Shown here one piece after another: positions 57,007 to 64,000 of a DNA stretch of 64,000 bases. The DNA lies in contig CP012388.1 in NCBI GenBank assembly GCA_001708385.1, positions 1,736,001-1,800,000 of the forward strand. Direction: 5' to 3'. The position numbers and the translations under genes are program-made. The DNA is from Flavobacterium psychrophilum. Lineage in GTDB: Bacteria > Bacteroidota > Bacteroidia > Flavobacteriales > Flavobacteriaceae. Under the pieces are notes generated by a model, which did no database searches, had not been told where the DNA came from, and saw only the letters and a list, made by a program, of their open reading frames with translations. Numbering within the stretch: position 1 is the stretch's first letter; each line of letters begins with the position of its first letter.

Positions 57007-57030
57007 TCTTAACCTCTAAACTTCGACATC

Positions 57031-57843
57031 ATGAATATTTTAAAATTTATAGAGTCATTTACCAATGAAGGTATGATAAATAGCCTTAGCGCTAAAGGCT
57101 CAAGAAGAGATAGCCTAAGCCAGTTTCAAAACATGGGTAAAGTAGCAGCTGTTGCTGCCGTACCACTTGGATTAGCTGCGTTTTTGGCACCCAATAAAGC
57201 AAATGCTAAAAATACAACGTTTTTTGGCCCTACAGAAACACCAACTGAAGCTTTACAGCTTGCATTAACACTGGAATACCTGGAAGACGAGTTTTATGAC
57301 ATGGCATTATCTTCTCCGGGATTACTAACAGGTACCGACAGAACTATTATTGCACAAATTTCAAAACACGAAAATGCCCACGTTGCACTACTTGCTAATG
57401 CTCTAGGCGCAAACGCTCCCGCTAAGCCAACTTTTGACTTTACTGCAGACGGTGCATTTGACCCTTTTAACGACCTGGAAACATTCTTTGCTTTAGCACA
57501 GGCTTTTGAAGACACTGGAGTACGCGCATACAAAGGACAGGCAGCTAATCTTATCTCTAACGGAGATTTACTGACTACTGCACTACAGATACACTCTGTT
57601 GAGGCAATGCACGCATCTCAGGTAAGAAGACTAAGAGGCCAGAAAGGCTGGATTGTTGGAAGTGACCGCGGCGGATTACCTGCAGCTGCACAAGCTGTAT
57701 ATACCGGAGAAGAGGTTACAAACCAAGCCGGCTTTAATACAGCTACAGTAAGCGGAATACCTGCACAGGCAGGACCTGAGTCTTTTGACGAACCTATTAC
57801 TGGAGCAACTGCTACAAGTATAGCAAGCTTGTTTATTGTTTAA
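57031..57843 (+). CDS. Exported ferritin-like domain protein, second copy
   Basis: This is a 270-residue paralog of the preceding protein. Its N-terminus is longer: about 25 residues precede an SRRDSLSQF segment, followed by a hydrophobic stretch ending ANAK, so export is probably by Tat without a lipid anchor. The ferritin-like core has ALTLEYLEDEFYD, SKHENAHVALL, AQAFEDTGVRAYKG and IHSVEAMHASQVRR, again with E and ExxH pairs. The two genes are likely co-transcribed, and the products may form a mixed assembly. A strong terminator follows. Confidence 0.87.
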   Translation: MNILKFIESFTNEGMINSLSAKGSRRDSLSQFQNMGKVAAVAAVPLGLAAFLAPNKANAKNTTFFGPTETPTEALQLALTLEYLEDEFYDMALSSPGLLTGTDRTIIAQISKHENAHVALLANALGANAPAKPTFDFTADGAFDPFNDLETFFALAQAFEDTGVRAYKGQAANLISNGDLLTTALQIHSVEAMHASQVRRLRGQKGWIVGSDRGGLPAAAQAVYTGEEVTNQAGFNTATVSGIPAQAGPESFDEPITGATATSIASLFIV

Positions 57844-57868
57844 TAAAACAGATAAGATTATACACAAA

Positions 57869-57895
57869 AGTGCCCGTAAGAAAATTACGGGCACT
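57869..57895 (+). terminator. Terminator of the ferritin-like pair
   Basis: A perfect 11-base stem (AGTGCCCGTAA / TTACGGGCACT) with a 5-base loop is followed by TTTTTC. Confidence 0.88.
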
Positions 57896-57917
57896 TTTTC
57901 ATTTATACTTGCATCAA

Positions 57918-58364
57918 TTATATGTTGCGGTACTTATTCCGCAGGAAATCGAGCCAAACCGATTCGAGTTCTTCTACAAGGTGTGGTTTAATAGCAATGC
58001 CAGACGATTGTGTAGACCAATGCTGCGCTGCCAAAGCACCGGATTTTAATGTATCTAACGACAGTATTTCTTCTTTGTAAGGATTCAGCAATCTGTCAAA
58101 ATTTACCAGTATTCGCATCCTGGGCTGACCGCGATGGTTTTCGCCCATAAAAGGTTCTGACGAAATAAACCCCGACCCCATAATCCCTTTAGGCTCTTTA
58201 CCAAGCTTAATAAGATAGGCTTTATCGCCTTCCCGGACTGCTTTATGGCTGGCACAACTCCAGGCATCAACAAAAACACCTGTTTCGGCAAGGTCTTTTA
58301 CATCCTGTTCCAAATCCGGCCACTCCCATTTATCAGGATTCCAGGCAAATAAAAAAGCTCTCAT
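57918..58364 (-). CDS. EVE/PUA-like domain protein
   Basis: This is a 148-residue protein that reads as a single EVE-like (PUA-superfamily) domain: FAWNPDKWEW at the start, WSCASHKAVREGDKAYLIK, and GIMGSGFISSEP. EVE domains bind modified bases in DNA or RNA and are often fused to nucleases or McrB-type proteins; here the domain stands alone. The C-terminus (HLVEELESVWLDFL) gives no second domain. It is convergent to the ferritin-like genes and has no obvious partner. Confidence 0.72.
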   Translation of the reverse strand: MRAFLFAWNPDKWEWPDLEQDVKDLAETGVFVDAWSCASHKAVREGDKAYLIKLGKEPKGIMGSGFISSEPFMGENHRGQPRMRILVNFDRLLNPYKEEILSLDTLKSGALAAQHWSTQSSGIAIKPHLVEELESVWLDFLRNKYRNI

Positions 58365-58427
58365 ATACGACAGTTTGAATCATGAAGATACAAAATTGAT
58401 TACGATATAAATAGAGCTACTCACATT

Positions 58428-58964
58428 TTACCCGTTCCCTTTTATCCTCTTTTTAAGTGGGGGCTGCTCAAAATATTGAGTTAACTCTAACGAATAGATA
58501 ACACTTGTAATTTTCCATTGCCCGTCCTTTTTGATAAGCCCCAAAAATTTACTTCCAAAGTTTGTCATTTTGTTTTCTGCCCAAAAGCTATAATCCATAG
58601 TTACAGAAGCCACAGTTCCATCCTCAATAATCCTGATATTATCAAATTTATCTTCGGTGGATTTATACCTGAACAAACTTCTCATGAACCCTTTGTAACT
58701 ACCGGTAAAATAACCCCTCGCGGATTCATTTAATCCTTTTGCTTTAATTTCTTTACGCTGGGATTTATCTGTAACCGATGCGCACCAGGTAACATTGTCA
58801 TCATTAAACAAACTATAGAACGCCACAGAATCTTTTTTGATAACAGCTTCACTATATTTTTCGATAACAGCACTGATCTGTTCTTTATCATTTGATTTTT
58901 GCTGTGCCGATAATTGCTGCGCAACAATAAGCAGCAGCACTATAAGTATCTTTGAGCTTTTCAT
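58428..58964 (-). CDS. Exported NTF2-like (SnoaL/DUF4440-type) protein
   Basis: This is a 178-residue protein with a signal peptide (ends QQLSAQQ, about residue 21) and an NTF2-like cone fold signature: an N-terminal helix (ISAVIEKYSEAVIKKDSVAFYSLF) and later strands (VTMDYSFWAENK, GQWKITSVIYSLEL). Proteins of this type can be enzymes or binding proteins, and the sequence does not say which. It starts 1 base after the tautomerase gene stop, so the two are almost certainly co-translated. Confidence 0.78.
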   Translation of the reverse strand: MKSSKILIVLLLIVAQQLSAQQKSNDKEQISAVIEKYSEAVIKKDSVAFYSLFNDDNVTWCASVTDKSQRKEIKAKGLNESARGYFTGSYKGFMRSLFRYKSTEDKFDNIRIIEDGTVASVTMDYSFWAENKMTNFGSKFLGLIKKDGQWKITSVIYSLELTQYFEQPPLKKRIKGNG

Positions 58965-58965
58965 A

Positions 58966-59373
58966 CTATGCGTTTACTTTCTTGTTGTTGATGTATTTGT
59001 ACTCAATGGTTAGCCCATCGTATCCGTAAGCGTCAGCAGGAATCTCATTGATCACAGTATAGCTTACGGGATGTATATTTTTTATAATAGCACCTATAGA
59101 ATTATGAATAGCATCTATATAGGCTGCTTTATCATCTTTTAGATTGGTAGACTGGGATATCTTGATATCCAGATGAAAGCTATTCATTTGTAATTCTTCG
59201 AGCGATTGCGAATTAACAAACCAAAGCTGGTTTGGAGTAAATGAAATTGTAACAACGGTAACCTCCGGTTTTTTCTTTAAAAAGGCTTTGGTAAGATTAC
59301 TAATAGTTAAAGCAAGTTCTTTAGCGAGTGCCGGGTTTTCGTTTCCGCTGACTTTTAAGTTGATTATAGGCAT
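58966..59373 (-). CDS. Tautomerase-family protein
   Basis: This is a 135-residue protein beginning MPIINLKVSG, so that Pro would be the N-terminal catalytic base after Met removal, as in 4-oxalocrotonate tautomerase and MIF. The length fits two beta-alpha-beta units in one chain. The first unit contains LALTISNLTKAFL; the second has YIDAIHNSIGAII. The substrate cannot be predicted. It lies 53 bases after the Crp/Fnr regulator on the same strand and directly upstream of the NTF2-like gene. Confidence 0.8.
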   Translation of the reverse strand: MPIINLKVSGNENPALAKELALTISNLTKAFLKKKPEVTVVTISFTPNQLWFVNSQSLEELQMNSFHLDIKISQSTNLKDDKAAYIDAIHNSIGAIIKNIHPVSYTVINEIPADAYGYDGLTIEYKYINNKKVNA

Positions 59374-59426
59374 ACTTCAAATTTTTTAATATTGAAGTAC
59401 AAAGCTCTACAAAGCCATTATCTTAT

Positions 59427-59996
59427 TTATTGATGTAGGTTAAGAGTTTTTAAACGGCTTAATGATTCGGGTTTAATACCCATATAGGATGCTATATGAT
59501 ATTGAGATACCTGCTGCTCTATACCGGGATACAACCCCCTTATAACGTCTAGCCTTTCAGCAGCAGAATTTTTAAGAAATGATGTTTCCCGTTTACACTT
59601 TCTTATAAAGTAATTATCTGAAATGTATTTTGCCAGCTTAAGGAATTCACTGTCTTTCAGCATTAAGGCTGTAAACTGCTTATGCGTTATTAGGCTTATA
59701 TCGGCATCTGCCAACACTTCAATATTGCAATTTGTCGGCATCTGCGTTAAAAAGCTGGTATAGGCACTGGCAAAATTACCTTCAAAATAAAAATCGTTAT
59801 TAAACTCTTCATTATCATTCTGTACGTACGACCGTAATGTTCCTGAATACACAAACGCAATAAAATCGCACACTGAACCTTCCTGAATAAGATGTTCTTT
59901 CTTTTTTAAGGATTTGGTTCGGAGTTCCCGCTGAAAATCGTCCAGGTGATGTGCCTGTAAACCTATTTTTTCAAAAACAGCAGCCAATGTTTCCAT
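59427..59996 (-). CDS. Crp/Fnr-family transcriptional regulator, second
   Basis: This is a 189-residue regulator with an N-terminal cyclic-nucleotide-binding-like domain (LKKKEHLIQEGSVCDFIAFVYSGTL, about 29-53) and a C-terminal helix-turn-helix (HIASYMGIKPESLSRLK, about 168-184). It differs clearly from the other Crp/Fnr protein in this window. It probably regulates the downstream tautomerase/NTF2-like pair, which is transcribed in the same direction; that is inferred from position. Confidence 0.9.
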   Translation of the reverse strand: METLAAVFEKIGLQAHHLDDFQRELRTKSLKKKEHLIQEGSVCDFIAFVYSGTLRSYVQNDNEEFNNDFYFEGNFASAYTSFLTQMPTNCNIEVLADADISLITHKQFTALMLKDSEFLKLAKYISDNYFIRKCKRETSFLKNSAAERLDVIRGLYPGIEQQVSQYHIASYMGIKPESLSRLKTLNLHQ

Positions 59997-60071
59997 GAGA
60001 GGGTAAGATAAAATTTACTCAAAGATAATGGTATTTGATATGGTAAATTTATAAGGGAGAGATAAAAACAG

Positions 60072-60100
60072 AAAAAGCCCCTGAAAATCAGAGGCTTTTT
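60072..60100 (-). terminator. Terminator of tRNA-Leu copy 1
   Basis: A 13-base stem with one C/A mismatch and a 3-base loop lies directly after the tRNA. On the minus strand a T-run is formed by the arm itself (GGGGCTTTTT). Confidence 0.7.
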
Positions 60101-60104
60101 GTTG

Positions 60105-60186
60105 TGCGGGTGAAAGGACTCGAACCTTCACACCGTGAGGCACCAGATCCTAAGTCTGGCGTGTCTACCAATTTCACCACACCCGC
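60105..60186 (-). tRNA. tRNA-Leu (UAG anticodon), copy 1
   Basis: This is an 82-base class II tRNA. The acceptor is GCGGGTG with CACCCGC, the discriminator is A, and the anticodon arm CCAGA-CTTAGGA-TCTGG gives anticodon UAG. There is a long variable arm and the T loop is GTTCGAG. No CCA is encoded. It is identical to copy 2. Confidence 0.95.
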
Positions 60187-60396
60187 AGGTTGACAATAAA
60201 ACTCAGTAGTGTTTCATTATTAGGAGTGCAAATATACAACTGTTTTTGGACTTTCAAAGAAAACCCTAAGAATATTTCAAGAAAACATTGAGTACGAAAG
60301 GTAACAAGTTTTGTTTACCTAAATAAATTAAATTTAAGATATACTTACTTAAATTTTTGTTCGTTTTACAATCAACAACCTACAACAACAACCCTT

Positions 60397-60702
60397 TTGA
60401 GACAATTTTTAAAGATCACCAGCATTGCAACAGTAACAATCGTTATTCTTATTATTATTCTTCTTAAAACTTATTTTTCTAACAGTGAATATTATAATGA
60501 AAAATATTCAAAAACCAGGAAAAATACACCTTTAAGCCAGTTGGTAGATAATTGGGGGAAACCTGATGAAGAATTTTATCATCGTTCTCCAAATGAAGTA
60601 ATCATTTACAAATACAGAAAAGACCTTCTAGGTTGGGATGTTTACATTTTTGCCTTTAATCCAAAAGACAGTTTATTAATAAGCAAACATATAGACGACT
60701 AA
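60397..60702 (+). CDS. Small membrane-anchored protein with BamE/SmpA-like tail
   Basis: This is a 101-residue protein with an N-terminal transmembrane segment (ATVTIVILIIILLKTYF, about residues 11-27) and a soluble part. The soluble part reads LSQLVDNWGKPDEEF and VIIYKYRKDLLGWDVYIFAF, a pattern like the small BamE/SmpA fold (G-x-P turn followed by strands). No ATG is available, so the start would be TTG at 60397. The gene lies alone between two identical tRNA-Leu genes that point the other way. I do not know its function. Confidence 0.6.
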   Translation: MRQFLKITSIATVTIVILIIILLKTYFSNSEYYNEKYSKTRKNTPLSQLVDNWGKPDEEFYHRSPNEVIIYKYRKDLLGWDVYIFAFNPKDSLLISKHIDD

Positions 60703-60743
60703 AACCTACATATAAAACTCAACTATCAAAAGACTATAAAAAT

Positions 60744-60773
60744 AAAAAACCCCTGAGACATCAGAGGTTTTTT
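60744..60773 (-). terminator. Terminator of tRNA-Leu copy 2
   Basis: This is a 13-base stem with the same single C/A mismatch as the copy 1 terminator. One base pair is changed on both arms relative to copy 1, so pairing is kept. A T-run follows on the minus strand. Confidence 0.7.
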
Positions 60774-60777
60774 GTTG

Positions 60778-60859
60778 TGCGGGTGAAAGGACTCGAACCT
60801 TCACACCGTGAGGCACCAGATCCTAAGTCTGGCGTGTCTACCAATTTCACCACACCCGC
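60778..60859 (-). tRNA. tRNA-Leu (UAG anticodon), copy 2
   Basis: This copy is identical over 82 bases to the gene at 60105-60186, including the anticodon arm and the long variable arm. The sequences just upstream of both copies are also similar (TTTCATTATTA and GTGCAAATATAC). Confidence 0.95.
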
Positions 60860-60967
60860 AGGTTGATAATAAAACCGATAATTTGTTTCATTATTACGGG
60901 TGCAAATATACGACTGTTTTTATACTTTCAAAGTAAATTCTGCAAAAAATTAAAATTATTTTTTCTG

Positions 60968-60975
60968 TATTTTTG
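60968..60975 (+). promoter_or_regulatory. -7 promoter element of the M20 dipeptidase gene
   Basis: TATTTTTG matches TAnnTTTG, 28 bases before the ATG at 61004. No clear -33 box is seen. Confidence 0.4.
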
Positions 60976-61003
60976 TGCTTCAATCGTATATCACTAATTT
61001 ATA

Positions 61004-62392
61004 ATGGATAACATAAAAAACTACGTTCAGGAAAATAAACAAAGATTCCTGGATGAACTTATAGAACTATTAAAATCGCCATCGGTTAGTGCCGACAGCG
61101 CCTATTCTCAGGATGTAATTAATACTGCCGAAGCAGTTAAAGAAAGCCTTGAAAAAGCAGGATGCGATTTTGTAGAGCTTTGCGAAACACCGGGCTACCC
61201 AATTGTATATGGCGAAAAGAATATTGACCCTGCCCTCCCCACTGTATTAGTATACGGACATTATGATGTTCAGCCGGCAGACCCGATTGAATTATGGACA
61301 TCTCCGCCATTTGAGCCGGTTATCAAAAAAACAGAACTTCACCCTGAAGGCGCTATTTTTGCACGTGGCGCATGTGACGATAAAGGCCAGATGTACATGC
61401 ACGTAAAAGCTTTTGAATACATGATTGCCAACAACAACCTGCCTTGTAACGTAAAGTTCATGATTGAAGGCGAGGAAGAAGTAGGATCGCCAAGCCTTAG
61501 CTGGTTTGTAGAACGCAACCAGGATAAACTTAAGAATGATGTTATCCTTATCTCTGATACCGGAATGATATCTAATCAGCAGCCATCTATCACTACGGGA
61601 CTAAGAGGACTTAGCTATGTAGAGGTTGAAGTTACTGGCCCTAACCGCGACCTGCACTCAGGCCTTTACGGTGGTGCTGTAGCAAACCCTATCAACATTC
61701 TTGCTAAAATGATAGCACAGCTTCATGACGAGAACAACCATATTACTATCCCCGGATTTTATGACAGGGTTGAAGAACTTTCGCGTGAGGAAAGAGATGA
61801 GATGGCTAAAGCTCCGTTCTCTCTTGATGCTTATAAAAAAGCGCTTGATATTGAAGATGTTTACGGTGAAAACACCTATACAACTAACGAAAGAAACTCT
61901 ATACGCCCTACGCTTGACGTAAACGGTATTTGGGGTGGCTACACAGGTGAAGGCGCTAAAACGGTTATTGCAAGCAAAGCCTACGCTAAAATTTCGATGC
62001 GTTTGGTACCGGACCAGGACTGGAAAGAAATTACAGACCTGTTTACAAAACACTTTGAGAGCATTGCACCTAAAGGTGTAAGGGTAAAAGTAACACCTCA
62101 TCATGGAGGTCAGGCATATGTTACACCAATAGACAGTATTGGTTACCGCGCCGCTGCTGCTGCATACGAAGAAAGCTTTGGTATCAAGCCGATTCCTGTA
62201 CGTTCGGGAGGAAGTATTCCTATTGTGGCTTTGTTTGAAAAAGAGCTTAAAAGCAAAACTATTATGATGGGCTTTGGTCTTGACAGTGATGCCATACACT
62301 CTCCTAACGAGCACTTTGGTGTATTTAATTACCTTAAAGGTATTGAGACTATTCCTTTATTCTACAAGCATTTTACAGAAATGTCGAAATAG
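61004..62392 (+). CDS. M20-family dipeptidase (CNDP-like)
   Basis: This is a 462-residue zinc-dependent dipeptidase of the M20 family, close to the CNDP/carnosinase-like branch. The catalytic domain has VLVYGHYDVQPADP (zinc His and catalytic Asp), ARGACDDKGQM (bridging Asp), MIEGEEEVGSPSL (catalytic Glu and zinc Glu), and HSPNEHFG near the C-terminus. The lid/dimerisation domain (about 190-345) contains DLHSGLYGGAVANP. There is no signal peptide, so it is cytoplasmic and probably cleaves peptides after uptake. A clear terminator follows. Confidence 0.95.
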   Translation: MDNIKNYVQENKQRFLDELIELLKSPSVSADSAYSQDVINTAEAVKESLEKAGCDFVELCETPGYPIVYGEKNIDPALPTVLVYGHYDVQPADPIELWTSPPFEPVIKKTELHPEGAIFARGACDDKGQMYMHVKAFEYMIANNNLPCNVKFMIEGEEEVGSPSLSWFVERNQDKLKNDVILISDTGMISNQQPSITTGLRGLSYVEVEVTGPNRDLHSGLYGGAVANPINILAKMIAQLHDENNHITIPGFYDRVEELSREERDEMAKAPFSLDAYKKALDIEDVYGENTYTTNERNSIRPTLDVNGIWGGYTGEGAKTVIASKAYAKISMRLVPDQDWKEITDLFTKHFESIAPKGVRVKVTPHHGGQAYVTPIDSIGYRAAAAAYEESFGIKPIPVRSGGSIPIVALFEKELKSKTIMMGFGLDSDAIHSPNEHFGVFNYLKGIETIPLFYKHFTEMSK

Positions 62393-62440
62393 TAATCGCT
62401 GTTGGCCGACGATCGTTAGCCAATAGTAATTATACCATTT

Positions 62441-62462
62441 AATCCGCCCATTGTGGCGGATT
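62441..62462 (+). terminator. Terminator of the dipeptidase gene
   Basis: An 8-base perfect stem (AATCCGCC / GGCGGATT) with a 6-base loop is followed by TTTTTTT. Confidence 0.85.
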
Positions 62463-62538
62463 TTTTTATGGCTCATTCCAACCCTTTTTAAAACCACCGC
62501 ATCTTTGTAATAAACAGCATTACTTAAATCTATTTATC

Positions 62539-62967
62539 ATGAAGACATTATTAACAGCAACATTACTTACGCTTAGCCTGATCGTTTGGGCACAGGAAAA
62601 AACACAATCAAAAATGCCTTCGGGGTGGACCAAAGTATACAGCGACAATAGCATTGGATATATTGACGAAACAGGATTGGAAATAATTCCTCCCGTGTAT
62701 GATAGTATCGGCGATTTTGGCGAATATTGTACAGATATGGCTGTTGTAACCAAAAATGGACTTATGGGGCTTATTGATACCGATGGCAATGAAATGGTTA
62801 GCGTACAATATGAAATGATAGCGAAAACAGACAAGTTTAAAGTCGGGTGGATAATGGTGAAAAGAAACAACCTCTATGGATATATTGATTGCAGCGGTGA
62901 GGAAATTGTGAAACCCGCCTACTCTAAAATTGAAGAACTGAAAAACACACCAACGCTGGCCAAATAA
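62539..62967 (+). CDS. Exported WG-repeat protein
   Basis: This is a 142-residue protein with a signal peptide (ends LIVWAQ, about residue 19). Three WG/KWG-type repeats follow, each with a turn of the form Gly-(Tyr/Leu)-Ile-Asp and a following strand: IGYIDETGLEIIPPVYD, MGLIDTDGNEMVSVQYE and YGYIDCSGEEIVKPAYS. Such repeats form small beta structures, and their function is unknown. The stop is 1 base before the sigma factor ATG, so it seems to be the first gene of a unit with the ECF sigma factor. Confidence 0.82.
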   Translation: MKTLLTATLLTLSLIVWAQEKTQSKMPSGWTKVYSDNSIGYIDETGLEIIPPVYDSIGDFGEYCTDMAVVTKNGLMGLIDTDGNEMVSVQYEMIAKTDKFKVGWIMVKRNNLYGYIDCSGEEIVKPAYSKIEELKNTPTLAK

Positions 62968-62968
62968 C

Positions 62969-63508
62969 ATGACCGAAAAAGAAATCATAGCGGGCTGCCT
63001 CAGGCAGGACAGGCTTTCTCAACACGAGGCATACAAAGCCTATGGTGCTAAGATACTCGGTACCTGCAAACGGTATATGAAGGATCGCGAGCGTGCCGAA
63101 GAAATGGTTATGAATGCGTTTTTACTGGTCTTTCAAAAAATCGGTCAGTATAATAACGATGGTAGTTTTGAAGGATGGATACTAAAGATAGCTGTCAATT
63201 GCTGCATGATGGAACTGCGAAAGAAAACCAATTTTAATCTCGAAGTCCCCCCTGATGTTATTCAGCTGCCCGCTGCGGAAGAGCTGCCCGCTCATGATAA
63301 CGACATAGAGTCGATGCTTAAAACATTACCCGAAGGCGCACGAATTGTATTTAACCTCTATGCTATTGAAGGCTACAAACACGCAGAGATTGCCAAGCAG
63401 CTGGGCATTAGTGAGGGTACATCTAAATCGCAGCTTAATTACGCCAAAGAGAAACTAAAGAAAATATTTTTTAGCACAACCACAAAAACCGCAGGCCATG
63501 ACAGATAA
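62969..63508 (+). CDS. ECF-type RNA polymerase sigma factor
   Basis: This is a 179-residue group 4 sigma factor. The sigma2 region (about 20-90) includes YMKDRERAEEMVMNAFLLVF and GSFEGWILKIAVNCCM. The sigma4 region (about 118-172) includes LPEGARIVFNLYAIEGYKHAEIA and the HTH QLGISEGTSKSQLNYAKEKL. Such factors in this phylum usually control small sets of envelope or stress genes. Its stop overlaps the next gene by 11 bases, which is a common layout for a sigma factor and its membrane partner. Confidence 0.93.
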   Translation: MTEKEIIAGCLRQDRLSQHEAYKAYGAKILGTCKRYMKDRERAEEMVMNAFLLVFQKIGQYNNDGSFEGWILKIAVNCCMMELRKKTNFNLEVPPDVIQLPAAEELPAHDNDIESMLKTLPEGARIVFNLYAIEGYKHAEIAKQLGISEGTSKSQLNYAKEKLKKIFFSTTTKTAGHDR

Positions 63509-64000
63509 CGAATTGTTTAATCATTTTAAAAACCATAGTGCCGCATTTGATGAGATGCCGGGCGAAAACCTGTGGTCAAAAATAGAAAGCGGACTCGACA
63601 ACACAAGATCAACAGGTAAATCGAACCTATTGCTTTTTACAGTATGCGGTATTTTACTAACAGCTTTAATCGTGTGGTACTTCGCCACTCCGGAATCTAC
63701 AGCCAAAATTAGCCCCACGGTTAAACCTGTTACTATAAAAACATCAGGACTTAAGAATAATACAATCCACAATCCGCAGATAAATACATTGCCTTCCGCT
63801 TCGGTGGATGCCGAAAAACGAGCACCAACCCAAACGGCAGTAATTGTAAAAAATGCGGCAACCGTTGTTGCTGAGGTACAAGATTCGGTAAAAAAAGTAA
63901 AAGTCAGGACTGCTAAAATAAAACCTGTTTCCACAACCGAAAAGACCGCTACTGAACCTTATGTAAAGTTTATGAGCTATACAAAAGGAACTATAGCGCC
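63498..64000 (+). CDS. Putative membrane anti-sigma partner (3' end beyond window)
   Basis: The frame runs from ATG 63498 to the window edge, 167 codons with no stop. A short cytoplasmic N-terminus (about 1-46, with ENLWSKIESGLD) precedes one transmembrane segment (about 47-65, TVCGILLTALIVWYF). The part after it is low-complexity, rich in Lys, Thr, Ala and Val. This layout, and the 11-base overlap with the ECF sigma gene, fit the membrane partners usual next to Bacteroidota ECF factors. I see no ZAS or FecR domain, so anti-sigma activity is inferred from position. Confidence 0.7.
   Translation, partial: MTDNELFNHFKNHSAAFDEMPGENLWSKIESGLDNTRSTGKSNLLLFTVCGILLTALIVWYFATPESTAKISPTVKPVTIKTSGLKNNTIHNPQINTLPSASVDAEKRAPTQTAVIVKNAATVVAEVQDSVKKVKVRTAKIKPVSTTEKTATEPYVKFMSYTKGTIA

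Noticed and set aside
61658..62314. Minus-strand 218-codon frame
   Set aside because: Antisense to the M20 dipeptidase, which has all its catalytic motifs in the sense frame.
1..64000. CRISPR array, rRNA operon, complete insertion sequence, prophage
   Set aside because: No regularly spaced repeats, no 16S/23S-like sequence, no transposase or phage structural gene was seen; the only repeats of note are the 28-base inverted pair and the tRNA-Leu duplication.

Overview
The window comes from a member of the Bacteroidota, most likely a Flavobacteriaceae close to Flavobacterium. The reasons are the type IX secretion/gliding protein SprA next to ruvA and maeB, a full alternative complex III plus caa3-type oxidase operon (act-cox), two tandem DUF2723 membrane proteins, several promoters of the Bacteroidota form (TTG, about 18-20 bases, TAnnTTTG), almost no Shine-Dalgarno sites, and low GC. 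It is ordinary chromosome with one small accessory islet at about 19.5-20.9 kb. I see no prophage, CRISPR array, rRNA or intact insertion sequence.

Layout. 1-10.2 kb (minus): sprA (last residues cut by the left edge), ruvA, maeB. 10.4-20.2 kb: a DUF885 lipoprotein, a histidine kinase/response regulator pair followed by an OsmC-like gene, a secreted protein of unknown function, queG, ruvB, a small GNAT, an APC amino-acid permease, then the islet, in which a 54-codon ORF and a small lipoprotein lie between 28-base inverted repeats. 21.0-32.6 kb (minus): one operon, actA-B-C-D-E-F then coxB-coxA, which moves electrons from menaquinol to oxygen; a promoter lies upstream of actA and a hairpin terminator follows coxA. 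32.8-38.4 kb: a SPOR protein and, convergent to it, the translation/transcription operon rimP-nusA-infB, whose leader carries a terminator-like hairpin.

38.6-49.4 kb: a double-domain universal stress protein, tRNA-Gln, two tandem 1093-residue DUF2723 proteins (possible GT-C-type glycosyltransferases), a polysaccharide deacetylase, a thioredoxin-fold protein without active-site cysteines, a metallophosphoesterase, and an HxlR-type regulator with palindromes around its promoter. 49.5-57.9 kb: polA, a beta-lactamase-fold hydrolase, SMR efflux protein, Crp/Fnr and LacI regulators, and a tandem pair of exported ferritin-like proteins. 57.9-64 kb: EVE-like protein, NTF2-like protein, tautomerase, a second Crp/Fnr regulator, two identical tRNA-Leu(UAG) genes flanking a small membrane-protein ORF, an M20 dipeptidase, and a WG-repeat protein/ECF sigma factor/putative anti-sigma unit cut by the right edge.

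The most notable points are: histidine-rich tails or loops on at least three subunits of the act-cox operon; the possible attenuator in front of rimP-nusA-infB; the repeat-bounded islet; the duplicated tRNA-Leu cassette with compensatory changes in its terminator; the cysteine-less thioredoxin; and 10-base direct repeats between the two-component operon and its divergent neighbour. All family names come from reading motifs by eye, with no database search.
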